Assembly (NCBI GenBank): GCA_039807445.1 | Contig: JBDHRG010000076.1 | Location: 1 to 16,711, forward strand | Reading direction: 5' to 3' | DNA: 16,711 nt | From: JBDHRG01 sp039807445 | Lineage (GTDB): Bacteria; Pseudomonadota; Gammaproteobacteria; Competibacterales; Competibacteraceae | Shown here: positions 9,058 through 16,158 of the stretch, piece after piece | Position numbering within the stretch: position 1 is the stretch's first letter | Layout of the letters: the number at the start of each line of letters is the position of its first letter | Notes under the pieces: model-generated | Databases searched by the model: none | Seen by the model: only the letters and a program-made list of their open reading frames with translations | Told to the model about the DNA's origin: nothing | Program-made: the position numbers and the translations under genes

Positions 9058-10431
9058 TCACCGCGCCGCTGGGGTGCCGAGTGAAACGACGAGGCCGCCG
9101 TCGGGGCCGTTCGCCAGGTGCAGCCAGCCGCCGTGGCGCTCGAGGATGCTGCGGGCCAGCGGCAGCCCCAGGCCGAGGCCGGTGCCCTTGCTGGTGACGA
9201 AGGGTTGGAGGGCCAGCTCGATCTGCTCGGCGTTCATGCCGCTGCCGGTGTCGGCGATGGTGATCTCGATGCTCGCCTGGTCCGCCGAAGCCTGCGCCCG
9301 CACCCGCAGATGTCCGCCCCCGGCCATCGCCTCGATGGCGTTGGCGAACAGGCTGTTGAGCACCTGGGCCATCACCAGCGGGTTCAGCGTGGCCGGGGCG
9401 AGGTCGCGGGCGATCTCGGCCGTGTGCTCGATGTCGTGGCGCTGCAGCTCGGTCGCAAAGCTCTCCAGGCTGCGCTCGATCACCGCGGCGCCGGACTCCG
9501 GCTGCGCATGGCTGAGGTACTGGCGCACCCAGTGTTCGAGCCGGTCCGACTGCACGATGATGTCGTCGAGCAGTTCGGAGACTTCGCGACCCGGCCCGAA
9601 TTCGAACGCGAGCTCGGCCGACGAGCGCATCGAGGCCAGCGGGTTGCGCAAGCCGTGCGCGACGGCCGAAGCCATCTCGCCGAGCGCCGCGAGCGTCTGC
9701 GAATCCGCCAGCTGGCGCTGCTGGTCGGCGATGATCCGGCTCCCGCGCCGCACCACCGAGAACAGCACCAGGAACAGGAAGGCGCCGGCGGCGATCGAGC
9801 CCAGCCAGATCAGCCGGGTTCCGGCATCGAGCGTGGCGAACAGTTCGCGCGGCGAGCGGTAGATCTCGATCGCGCCGATGGTGCGCGTCCCGGCGCCGTC
9901 GAAGATCGGCACGTAAGTCTCGACGAAGCGCATGCCGATCTCGGTGAAGAACGCGTGCTCTTCCTTTTCGGCCGCGCCGACCGTACCCATCGCGTTTTCG
10001 GGCTTGCCGGCGAAGGCGGAGCCGAGCTCTTCGTTGTGGGCGAAGCGCTTGCCGATCAACTCGGGGCGACTCGACCAGGCGACGGTCCCGTCGCGGAAGT
10101 AGACGTTGGCGCGCAGCACCTCGGGCATGCGCCCGAGGTGCACGAACAGCTCGGCCACGTCGCCTTCCAGCCTCTGGGCGCCGTTGCTGTCGAAGAAGGC
10201 TTCCGCCTGCTCGACGCGGACGATGTTGTTCAGTAGCGCGGTCAGCAGGGCGGCATCGTGCTCCAGCAGCCGTTCGCTCAGGAAGCGCGACAGCACGATC
10301 GAGGACAGGGCCCCGATCAGCGTGATCGACAGCAGGCACAGCGCCGAGAACCAGCGCACCAAATCGAAGCGCGCCGCCGCGCTCCGGTGGGCGAATGATG
10401 CGCTGCGAAGGATTGCGGACGGGGATTTCAT
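9058..10431 (-). CDS. NtrB-like membrane sensor histidine kinase
   Basis: A 457-residue kinase from ATG 10431. Order: a short basic N terminus, TM1 at about 27-50 (FSALCLLSITLIGALSSIVL), a periplasmic sensor segment of roughly 155 residues (51-206) with no recognised ligand motif, TM2 at about 207-227, and a cytoplasmic linker. The HisKA domain has His259 in ASAVAHGLRNPLAS, the N-box is NSLFANAIEAM (359-369), and the ATP lid includes DTGSGM (394-399) and GTGLGLGLPLA (416-426). It phosphorylates the regulator encoded 4 bases downstream. The frame stays open to ATGs at 10509 and 10548 (496 residues), but these would overlap or abut the hydrolase gene and add a non-conserved stretch; no start has a strong Shine-Dalgarno. 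The gap to the hydrolase stop is 91 bases with the start chosen. Confidence 0.92.
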   Translation of the reverse strand: MKSPSAILRSASFAHRSAAARFDLVRWFSALCLLSITLIGALSSIVLSRFLSERLLEHDAALLTALLNNIVRVEQAEAFFDSNGAQRLEGDVAELFVHLGRMPEVLRANVYFRDGTVAWSSRPELIGKRFAHNEELGSAFAGKPENAMGTVGAAEKEEHAFFTEIGMRFVETYVPIFDGAGTRTIGAIEIYRSPRELFATLDAGTRLIWLGSIAAGAFLFLVLFSVVRRGSRIIADQQRQLADSQTLAALGEMASAVAHGLRNPLASMRSSAELAFEFGPGREVSELLDDIIVQSDRLEHWVRQYLSHAQPESGAAVIERSLESFATELQRHDIEHTAEIARDLAPATLNPLVMAQVLNSLFANAIEAMAGGGHLRVRAQASADQASIEITIADTGSGMNAEQIELALQPFVTSKGTGLGLGLPLARSILERHGGWLHLANGPDGGLVVSLGTPAAR

Positions 10432-10522
10432 CGCGGATCTGCACTCGCTGCCGAAAGGCGCGCAGCGCTCGCCCACCAGGACCGGAGCTTCCGTCCAGCG
10501 GCGGCGCATACCTGGGTGCAGC

Positions 10523-11413
10523 CTAGGCGGTGTCGACATGGCGATCAATCGGCAGCGCCGAGGCGAAGAAGGCTTCGAACACGCGCTGCACGAGCGCGCC
10601 GCGGTCGATGGCGTCGCGATACGAGTGCGCGGTGTACGGCAGCAGCGTCAGCCGGTGGCACGCCGGCACGCCGTGGTGGCGCGCCGCCACGCGCAGCGCG
10701 GCGACCCAGCGCCGCGCGCGCTCGAGGCGGTTGGCGCCCTGCTGGCGGTCGACGCGCACCGAGGTCCTGAGGCTGGCGTCGCGCTCGGTGTCGTGTTCGC
10801 CGACGAAGACGAAGGTGGGGATGCGCAGCGCCGCCGCCGCGTCGAAGGCAATGCCGTCCGGCGTGCCCGCGGCCCGCAAGCCGTAGGGGAAGGGCAGTTC
10901 GGTGTCCGGGAACGTGTACCAGCCGGCCGCGCAGATCGCCATCGCTCGCACGCGCTCGGGGTGGGCGAAGGCGAAGCGGTGGGCGAACTGGGCACCGCCC
11001 GAGAAGCCCGCCAGGTACACGCGCTCCGCGTGCGCGCCGGTCCGTCGCCCGGCTTCGTCGAGGATCGCCAGCAGCGCGAGGTCGGCCCGCGCGCCGCGTC
11101 CGGCGAAGCCGAGACGCTGGTAGTCGCGGTAGCGCTCGGCCGGGAACAGCGGCGCGACCACGACCACGCCGGCGCGCTCGGCGAGCGCCACGTAGCTCGC
11201 GACGTGCCGGCGGGCGTTGCGCGAGATGCCGTGCACGCTCGCCAGCACCGGCGCGCCGGCCCCGCCCGCGGACGGCACGAACAGGTAGTAGACCTGCGCC
11301 GGGTCGGTGCCGAGGCGACAGCGTACGAAGGGCGATGCCGAACCCGCCCCGGGCACGCCCGGAGCCGCCGCGAGCTCGGCGCCAGGCCAGAGGCCGATCG
11401 CCACGGCACTCAT
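10523..11413 (-). CDS. Alpha/beta hydrolase, unknown substrate
   Basis: A 296-residue alpha/beta-hydrolase with a complete predicted triad: Ser138 in the nucleophile elbow GFSGGAQ, Asp208 in FVGEHD, and His263 in YTAHSYRDAI. An HG oxyanion-type motif is at 61-62 (SVHGISRN), and PLFPAERYRDYQRLGF follows strand 4. There is no cleavable signal or lipobox, so it is probably cytosolic. The fold resembles PHB-depolymerase/feruloyl-esterase-like hydrolases, but the substrate cannot be assigned. Its ATG overlaps the stop of the ABC exporter gene as ATGA (11410-11413), implying translational coupling. Acting on the exporter's cargo, or on a conjugate of it, is a reasonable inference. Confidence 0.85.
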   Translation of the reverse strand: MSAVAIGLWPGAELAAAPGVPGAGSASPFVRCRLGTDPAQVYYLFVPSAGGAGAPVLASVHGISRNARRHVASYVALAERAGVVVVAPLFPAERYRDYQRLGFAGRGARADLALLAILDEAGRRTGAHAERVYLAGFSGGAQFAHRFAFAHPERVRAMAICAAGWYTFPDTELPFPYGLRAAGTPDGIAFDAAAALRIPTFVFVGEHDTERDASLRTSVRVDRQQGANRLERARRWVAALRVAARHHGVPACHRLTLLPYTAHSYRDAIDRGALVQRVFEAFFASALPIDRHVDTA

Positions 11414-13107
11414 GCGGCGGCACTTCGTGCCGGGCCGAACAGCGTCGCGGCGCGCCCCGCGCCGCCGAGCAGCTGCTCGGGGGGGCCCGCTTCGACCAGC
11501 CGTCCGGCTTCCAGGTACCAGATTTCGTCGACGCGGGCGAGGCGCCCGGCGTCGTGGGTGACCATCAGCACGGTGCCGCGGAACTGCTCGAGCACGCGGT
11601 CGATCGCGGCGCGTGCCTGGGCGTCCAGGTGGGCATCGGCTTCATCGAGCAGCAGGATCACGGGGTCGCGCAGCAGCGCGCGCGCCAGCGCGATGCGTGC
11701 CCGCTGGCCCGCCGACAGGTTGGCGCCGCCCTCGCCGATCACGGTGCGCTCGCCGAGCGGCAACTCTTCGAGCAGCGCATCGACTCCGCACAGCGCGGCG
11801 ACCCGGTGCATGGCGTCGGCGCGGGCGCTGCGCCGCCCGTAGCGCAGGTTGCTGTCGACGGTACCGCGCAACAGCGGCAGCTCCGGCCCCGCCATCGCCA
11901 CGTGGCGGCGCACCGAAGCCCGCGCGCAGACGGCGAGGTCATGGCCGTCGATCAGCACCCGCCCGCAGGCGGGTTCCTGCAGCCGGGCGAGCAGCGCGAG
12001 CAGCGTCGTCTTGCCGGCGCCGTTGGGGCCGACCAGCGCGATGCGGCTGCCCGCTGCGGCCGCGGCCGACACGCCGTGCAGCGCGCCGTCGACCGTGACG
12101 TTCTCGAACGCGATCCGTCCGGGACCACGGGGCAGGCGCTGCGCGCCGTCGGCGAGGCCGGCATCGCGGCCGAGCACGGCCTCGATCTTGCGCCGCGCCA
12201 CCTGGGCGGCGCTCCACGTTTCGTGCAGCCGCCCCACGTCGCGCAGGTGCGGCGCCAGCAGGCCGGCGACGGCCATCGCAGCGACCAGCGTACCGAGGCC
12301 GGTGCGCCCGGCACCGACTTCGGCGGCGCCGATGCACAGCACGATGCCGGCGGCGGCAGCCGAAGCCCCTTCGGCGAGCGAGCGCACCAGCCCGGCGATG
12401 CGGGCGCGGCCGACGGCGGCTTGCTGCAGGCGCGTGCTGCGCCGCATCAGGCGGCGCAGCTCACGCTCGCCCTGGCCGAAGGTTTGCACCACCGCCAGCG
12501 CGGCGATCTGCTCGTGCACCCGCGCCGCCAGCCGCGAGCGGCGCCGGCGGACTTCGCGCTCGGCTGCGCGCATGCGCGGGCCGAGCGCGAAGCAGCCGGC
12601 CACCCCAGCGGCGACGACCAGGCCCACGCCGAGCCCGATCGGCCAGTGCAGCGCCACCAGCGCGGCGATCACGGCCGCCGCGACCAGGGTGCTGACCGCG
12701 AGCCGCGCGAGCCCCTGGCTGACCCAGCGCTTCAGCGCCGACAGGTCACCGAGGAACGGCAGCATCACCGCGCCCGCGCTGCGGCTGCGCAGACTGCGCG
12801 GGCTGGTGCCGGCCAGCCAGGCGAACAGGCGCGTGCGGACATCGGCGACGTAATCCTGGCCCAGGCGCTCGGCATCGACCCGCTCGACCAGGCGCAGCGC
12901 GCCGACCGCGGCCGCCATGCCGGCGAGGGTCAGCCCCACCCGCACGGCGGTGTCGACGCCCGCCGCGGCGCCCGCGGCCAGCGCGTCGAAGGCTGCACGG
13001 GTCAGCAGCACCGCGGCGATCGCCAGCGCCGCCTGCAGCGCGCCGTTCAGCACCAGGCGCGCCAGCAGCCGCCGACGGCTGCCGGCGGTGATCGGGGGCA
13101 GCGTCAT
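11410..13107 (-). CDS. ABC exporter half-transporter (fused TMD-NBD), atypical Q-loop
   Basis: A 565-residue protein with an N-terminal transmembrane domain of about 310 residues in the six-helix exporter layout, and a C-terminal ATPase: Walker A GPNGAGKTT at 360-368, signature NLSAGQ at 463-468, Walker B ILLLDEAD at 484-491, D-loop HLDA and H-loop His518. It probably works as a dimer. Two oddities: the Q-loop glutamine position reads Pro408 (AGPELPLLRGT where QxPxLFxGT is usual), and the aromatic A-loop residue expected before the Walker A is absent (ENVTVDGALHGVS). Both suggest altered ATP coupling, or a partner subunit that supplies a normal site. The start at 13107 has GGAG about 10 bases upstream. 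It lies 12 bases after the P-loop gene and overlaps the hydrolase gene by 4 bases. The cargo is unknown. Confidence 0.9.
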   Translation of the reverse strand: MTLPPITAGSRRRLLARLVLNGALQAALAIAAVLLTRAAFDALAAGAAAGVDTAVRVGLTLAGMAAAVGALRLVERVDAERLGQDYVADVRTRLFAWLAGTSPRSLRSRSAGAVMLPFLGDLSALKRWVSQGLARLAVSTLVAAAVIAALVALHWPIGLGVGLVVAAGVAGCFALGPRMRAAEREVRRRRSRLAARVHEQIAALAVVQTFGQGERELRRLMRRSTRLQQAAVGRARIAGLVRSLAEGASAAAAGIVLCIGAAEVGAGRTGLGTLVAAMAVAGLLAPHLRDVGRLHETWSAAQVARRKIEAVLGRDAGLADGAQRLPRGPGRIAFENVTVDGALHGVSAAAAAGSRIALVGPNGAGKTTLLALLARLQEPACGRVLIDGHDLAVCARASVRRHVAMAGPELPLLRGTVDSNLRYGRRSARADAMHRVAALCGVDALLEELPLGERTVIGEGGANLSAGQRARIALARALLRDPVILLLDEADAHLDAQARAAIDRVLEQFRGTVLMVTHDAGRLARVDEIWYLEAGRLVEAGPPEQLLGGAGRAATLFGPARSAAA

Positions 13108-13119
13108 GGCCGGTCTCCG

Positions 13120-14217
13120 TCAGGCAAGGGCGGCGCGCACGCCGTCGGTCCGCTGCGGCAGCCATTCCCCGGCGCGCAGGACTTCGCGGTCGACGATCGG
13201 CAGACCGACGAGGCTGTCGACTTCGCGCACGGCGAGCGGCGAGGCGGTGAACAGCCCGCTGAGCGCGGCCAGCGGCAAGCCCCGCCGCGCGAGCCATTCG
13301 CTGCCGGCATACGCGCTCATCGCGTCGGCCGCCGCGAACACGAGCGCATCGACCGTCGCGCGGAAGCGCTTGGATTCGACCAGCGTCGCGGTCTCCTCGA
13401 AGAACAGCCCGTCAGCCACTTCGATCAGGATGGCGTCGACCGGCATCCGGCTCAGCTCGGCCACCAGCGCGACCATCGTCGCCTCGATCTCGGCCGCGGG
13501 GAGTCGAAACGTCGACGGATGGCCGGCGTCGGTGAAGTCCAGCACGCACGCGGCGCCCGCATCGAGCATGGCCCATACGTCGCCACCGGCGCCGGTGCCG
13601 GTCACCTTGGCGGCGCCGACGCGCAGCCCCGTCGCGCGCATGCCGTGGATCAGGCTCGCCACCGTCGTCGTCTTGCCGGCGTTCATCGACGAGCCGACCA
13701 CGGCGGTGACATGCGGGCGCACGGCAGGCGGTTCCTGCGCCGGCGCGGCGAAGCTTCGCAGGTTCAGCGGGGCGCCGTGGCGGTCGCCGACCAGCCCGAT
13801 CGGGGTGATCGCGGTCGGCGGCTTCATCCTGCGGTGGCTGCTCAGGCAGCGCGAGGCGATGCCGCCGGCGGCCACCAGGTGGCAGGGGCCCAGGTCTTCG
13901 GGCACCAGCGCCTCGAACTGGTCCGGCGCATAGCGGTTGCCGTAGCACACCAGGATCTCGTCGCCGGGATAGAGTTGCGCGCGGCGGCCGCTCGGCAGTT
14001 CCAGCGCGGTGTGCTGGCCGATCGCCTCGACGCGGGCCAGCACCAGGTCCCCCGCGCAGGGCGGGCGATCGGCCAGCAGGCTCGCGGCCCCGTCGAGCGC
14101 GATGCGCCGTGTGGCGTAGGCGCGCTTGGCGCTCGCCAGCCGCGACGCGGCGAGGGGGGCGGCTGAGCGGTCTGCGCGCAGCAGGGTCAGGTGGTTGGCT
14201 GGCAGCGGGCTGGTCAT
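13120..14217 (-). CDS. P-loop NTPase of unknown function (DUF1611/MobB/BioD-like fold)
   Basis: A 365-residue protein in two parts. The N-terminal half (about 1-160) looks beta-rich (GDLVLARVEAIGQHTALEL, AQLYPGDEILVCYGNRYAP) with a small Cys/His-containing segment GGIASRCLSSHRRMKPP. The C-terminal half is a nucleotide-binding domain with Walker A VVGSSMNAGKTTT at about 170-182, then AAKVTGTGAGGDVWAMLDAG and DAILIEVADGLFFEET, where a Walker-B-like Glu-x-x-Asp sits. The layout resembles the SIMIBI class of NTPases (MobB, dethiobiotin synthetase, DUF1611), but I cannot assign a reaction. The ATG at 14217 is set by GGAGG with a 9-base spacer. It is the first gene after the sigma54-type promoter at 14252-14267 and lies 12 bases before the ABC exporter gene. 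Confidence 0.8.
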   Translation of the reverse strand: MTSPLPANHLTLLRADRSAAPLAASRLASAKRAYATRRIALDGAASLLADRPPCAGDLVLARVEAIGQHTALELPSGRRAQLYPGDEILVCYGNRYAPDQFEALVPEDLGPCHLVAAGGIASRCLSSHRRMKPPTAITPIGLVGDRHGAPLNLRSFAAPAQEPPAVRPHVTAVVGSSMNAGKTTTVASLIHGMRATGLRVGAAKVTGTGAGGDVWAMLDAGAACVLDFTDAGHPSTFRLPAAEIEATMVALVAELSRMPVDAILIEVADGLFFEETATLVESKRFRATVDALVFAAADAMSAYAGSEWLARRGLPLAALSGLFTASPLAVREVDSLVGLPIVDREVLRAGEWLPQRTDGVRAALA

Positions 14218-14251
14218 GATCGTTTTCCTCCACGTGCGCTGCTGCCGGACA

Positions 14252-14267
14252 AGCAAGAGCGGTTCCA
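14252..14267 (-). promoter_or_regulatory. Sigma54 (-24/-12) promoter
   Basis: Read on the minus strand: TGGAACCGCTCTTGCT, against the consensus TGGCAC-N5-TTGCW. Only the fourth base differs, and the GG and GC doublets have exact spacing. The predicted transcription start is near 14241, giving a leader of about 24 bases that carries GGAGG (14227-14231) before ATG 14217. The operon it drives encodes its own sigma54 activator, which supports function. Confidence 0.75.
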
Positions 14268-14271
14268 ACCT

Positions 14272-14292
14272 TCGCGATGCCCCTCGCGATGC
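14272..14292. repeat. Tandem direct repeat TCGCGATGC
   Basis: TCGCGATGC at 14272-14280 recurs exactly at 14284-14292, a 12-bp period (about one helical turn), immediately upstream of the -24 element. It could be a protein-binding site on one face of the DNA or part of the activator's target. Two 9-base copies in GC-rich DNA could also be chance. Confidence 0.5.
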
Positions 14293-14364
14293 ATTGAGCC
14301 CCAAGAGAAACGCTGCCGCCACCGAGCGCGGCCGGCGGTATCGACCTCGGCGCTGGGTCGAGTA

Positions 14365-14382
14365 CCGGGGCATATACCCCGG
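14365..14382. promoter_or_regulatory. Palindrome CCGGGG-CATATA-CCCCGG, candidate enhancer site
   Basis: Perfect 6-bp arms around a 6-base AT-rich centre, roughly 125-140 bases upstream of the predicted start of the sigma54 operon. This is the usual distance for NtrC-type upstream activator sequences, and the two-fold symmetry suits the Fis-type DNA-binding domain of the encoded regulator. No second exact copy was seen. Confidence 0.45.
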
Positions 14383-14410
14383 CGCTGCGGTGAAAACCCC
14401 CGCCGCTCGA

Positions 14411-14433
14411 GGGACGAGTCTCGAAACCGTCCC
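14411..14433. promoter_or_regulatory. Inverted repeat GGGACG-N11-CGTCCC
   Basis: Perfect 6-bp arms with an inner CGAG-T-CTCG symmetry, about 170-190 bases upstream of the predicted sigma54 start. It is a second, weaker candidate enhancer site; its sequence does not match the palindrome at 14365-14382. Confidence 0.35.
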
Positions 14434-14480
14434 CTTGAACCGGCGCCGCTTCGCTGCGCGGCATGCCGTCGGCCATTACG

Positions 14481-14520
14481 CCTGCGGATTACGGACGTAC
14501 CGTTTCTGTCAGGTTTTTTT
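14481..14520 (+). terminator. Terminator-like hairpin with seven T (plus strand)
   Basis: CCTG (14481-14484) pairs with CAGG (14510-14513), enclosing ACGG/CCGT (14491-14494/14500-14503), followed by seven T at 14514-14520. The stem is interrupted and no plus-strand gene precedes it. The last part also reads TGTAAAAAAACCTGACA on the minus strand, so it may instead be part of the control region. Confidence 0.3.
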
Positions 14521-14619
14521 ACACCCCGAACTCGCTGCAGCCGGTGAATTGTGGCAAAAGCCATGAAAGTCAGGGAGTTTTTGAAACTGGTATGGTTGCC
14601 GCTTGATAAACCGTGGGGA

Positions 14620-16050
14620 TCAGCGGAAGAACATCAGCGTCAGCAGCCCGAACAGCGGCACCAGGATGGCGCCCGACCAGGCCATGTAGCCGAAGAAGCT
14701 CGGCATGCGCACGCCGCGCTCTTCGGCGATCGCCTTGACCATGAAGTTCGGCGCATTGCCGATGTAGGTGTTGGCGCCCATGAACACCGCGCCGGCCGAG
14801 ATCGCCGCCAGCGTCGAGGCCAGTGGCCCCATCAGCTGCTGCGGGTCGCTGCCGGCGAGGTTGAAGAACACCAGGTAGGTCGGGGCGTTGTCGAGGAAGC
14901 TCGACAGCGCGCCGGTCAGCCAGAAGTACATCGTGTCGATCGGCTGGCCATCGGGACCGGTGACCAGCTGTACCACCGGCGCCAGCGCACCGCTCGGGCC
15001 GGCGCGCAGGATCGCGATCGCCGGGATGATGGTGATGAAGATGCCGGCGAACAGCTTGGCGACCTCGACGATCGGTCCCCAGCTGAAGGCGTTGCCGGCG
15101 CGGCAGCGCCCGGGGGTGAGCTTCAGCGACAGCCCGGCCAGCGCGAGCAGCGCCACGTCGCGCACCAGGTTCTGCAGCTCGACGTGGACGTGGAAGACCT
15201 CGAAGCTCACGCCCGGCTTCCAGGTGCCGCTCAGCAGCACCGCAGCCACCACGCCGACGAGCAGCGCCAGGTTGAGCCTGCCCTCGAGCGCGACGCACGA
15301 GTCGGGGGTCGGATCGCGGCGTGGCTGCAGACGGGTTTCCTTGCCGAACAGCCAGCGGTCGAGCAGGTAGAACAGCGCCAGCAGCACGATCGAGGCCACC
15401 AGCATCGGCGCGAGCAGGTGGGCGGTGGTCCAGAAGAAGCCGACCCCCTTCAGGAAGCCGAGGAACAGCGGCGGATCGCCGAGCGGGGTCAGCGATCCGC
15501 CGATGTTGGCGACCAGGAAGATGAAGAACACCACCACGTGCACGTTGTGGCGGCGGTGGTCGTTGGCGCGCAGCAGCGGCCGGATCAGGAGCATCGCCGC
15601 ACCGGTGGTGCCGGCGATGCTGGCGAACAGCGTGCCGATCGCGAGCAGTCCGGTGTTCAGCGCGGGCGTGCCGTGCAGATTGCCGCGCAGGTAGATGCCG
15701 CCGGTGATCGTGAACAGCGCCAGCAGCAGGATCAGGAACGGCAGGTACTCGAGCAGCGCCGTGTGCAGCAGCTCGTAGCCCGCCAGCGGCAAGCCGTGGC
15801 TGGCGGCGAACGGCGCCGCGAAGGCGAGCGCCCAGAACGCCGACACCTTGCCGTAGTGGTGGTGCCAGAACCCGGGCAGTGCCAGCGGCATCAGCGCGAT
15901 CGACAGCAGCATGCCGGCGAACGGTACGGCCCAGACCAGGCCGAGCCCGGCGCCGTCGAGGTGCGGCGCGCCTTCGGCGGCGCCGGCGGCGCCGCTCGCC
16001 AGCAGGCTGCCGAGCGCGAGCCACGGACGGGTCCACGTGCTTGTCGTCAT
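14620..16050 (-). CDS. nhaD: NhaD-type Na+/H+ antiporter
   Basis: A 476-residue inner-membrane protein of the ion transporter (ArsB/NhaD) superfamily that exchanges cytoplasmic Na+ (or Li+) for H+. It contains many hydrophobic segments and two inverted-repeat signatures: ANIGGSLTPLGDPPLFLGFLKG at about 181-202, and SSFLDNAPTYLVFFNLAG with GANTYIGNAPNFMVKAIAEE in the C-terminal half. LPGFWHHHYGKV at about 58-69 and RGNLHGTPALNTGLLAIGT at about 122-140 are typical of this proteobacterial group. The N terminus (WLALGSLLASGAAGAAEG) looks like a cleavable signal peptide. ATG 16050 is chosen for GGAGG 4 bases upstream; the frame extends to 16119 without support. It is transcribed away from tadA. 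Confidence 0.88.
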   Translation of the reverse strand: MTTSTWTRPWLALGSLLASGAAGAAEGAPHLDGAGLGLVWAVPFAGMLLSIALMPLALPGFWHHHYGKVSAFWALAFAAPFAASHGLPLAGYELLHTALLEYLPFLILLLALFTITGGIYLRGNLHGTPALNTGLLAIGTLFASIAGTTGAAMLLIRPLLRANDHRRHNVHVVVFFIFLVANIGGSLTPLGDPPLFLGFLKGVGFFWTTAHLLAPMLVASIVLLALFYLLDRWLFGKETRLQPRRDPTPDSCVALEGRLNLALLVGVVAAVLLSGTWKPGVSFEVFHVHVELQNLVRDVALLALAGLSLKLTPGRCRAGNAFSWGPIVEVAKLFAGIFITIIPAIAILRAGPSGALAPVVQLVTGPDGQPIDTMYFWLTGALSSFLDNAPTYLVFFNLAGSDPQQLMGPLASTLAAISAGAVFMGANTYIGNAPNFMVKAIAEERGVRMPSFFGYMAWSGAILVPLFGLLTLMFFR

Positions 16051-16089
16051 CGTTCCTCCGTGGGCCGGGGTGGTTTGCACGAGCGCGCG

Positions 16090-16119
16090 AGTATGGCGAA
16101 GCGGCGCCTGCGCAGGCAA
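16090..16119 (-). promoter_or_regulatory. Candidate sigma70 promoter for nhaD
   Basis: On the minus strand, TTGCCT (complement of 16114-16119) and CATACT (complement of 16090-16095) are 18 bases apart, 40 bases before the nhaD start. Both hexamers are moderate matches. Confidence 0.4.
16106..16117. promoter_or_regulatory. Perfect 12-bp palindrome between nhaD and tadA
   Basis: GCCTGCGCAGGC is a perfect palindrome that overlaps the putative nhaD -35 and lies just before the tadA -10. A dimeric regulator bound here could affect both divergent genes. GC-rich DNA produces such palindromes by chance fairly often. Confidence 0.35.
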
Positions 16120-16123
16120 CGGC

Positions 16124-16129
16124 TATACT
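16124..16129 (+). promoter_or_regulatory. Candidate -10 element for tadA
   Basis: TATACT, five of six matches to the sigma70 -10 consensus, 30 bases before the tadA start. The -35 position (about 16101-16106, GCGGCG) is poor, so an activator or a weak promoter is likely. Confidence 0.45.
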
Positions 16130-16158
16130 GCGCGCCCCCTGGAGCCGGGAGGATGCCG

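Larger units (their letters stand above)
14218..14619. other. Intergenic control region upstream of the sigma54 operon
   Basis: This 402-base gap between the nhaD stop and the P-loop NTPase start holds no credible gene on either strand. It contains the sigma54 promoter (14252-14267), a tandem 9-bp direct repeat (14272-14292), an 18-base interrupted palindrome (14365-14382), a further inverted repeat (14411-14433) and a terminator-like structure read on the plus strand (14481-14520). I see no clear terminator for nhaD. Confidence 0.65.

Noticed and set aside
14214..14564. Small minus-strand ORFs upstream of the P-loop gene as possible peptide precursors for the exporter
   Set aside because: No ribosome sites, Arg-rich shadow-like composition, and they run through the sigma54 promoter into the real gene in another frame.
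14591..14606. Possible plus-strand sigma54 site TGGTATGGTTGCCGCT
   Set aside because: GG and GC spacing fits, but CC replaces the TT of the -12 element and no plus-strand gene follows.
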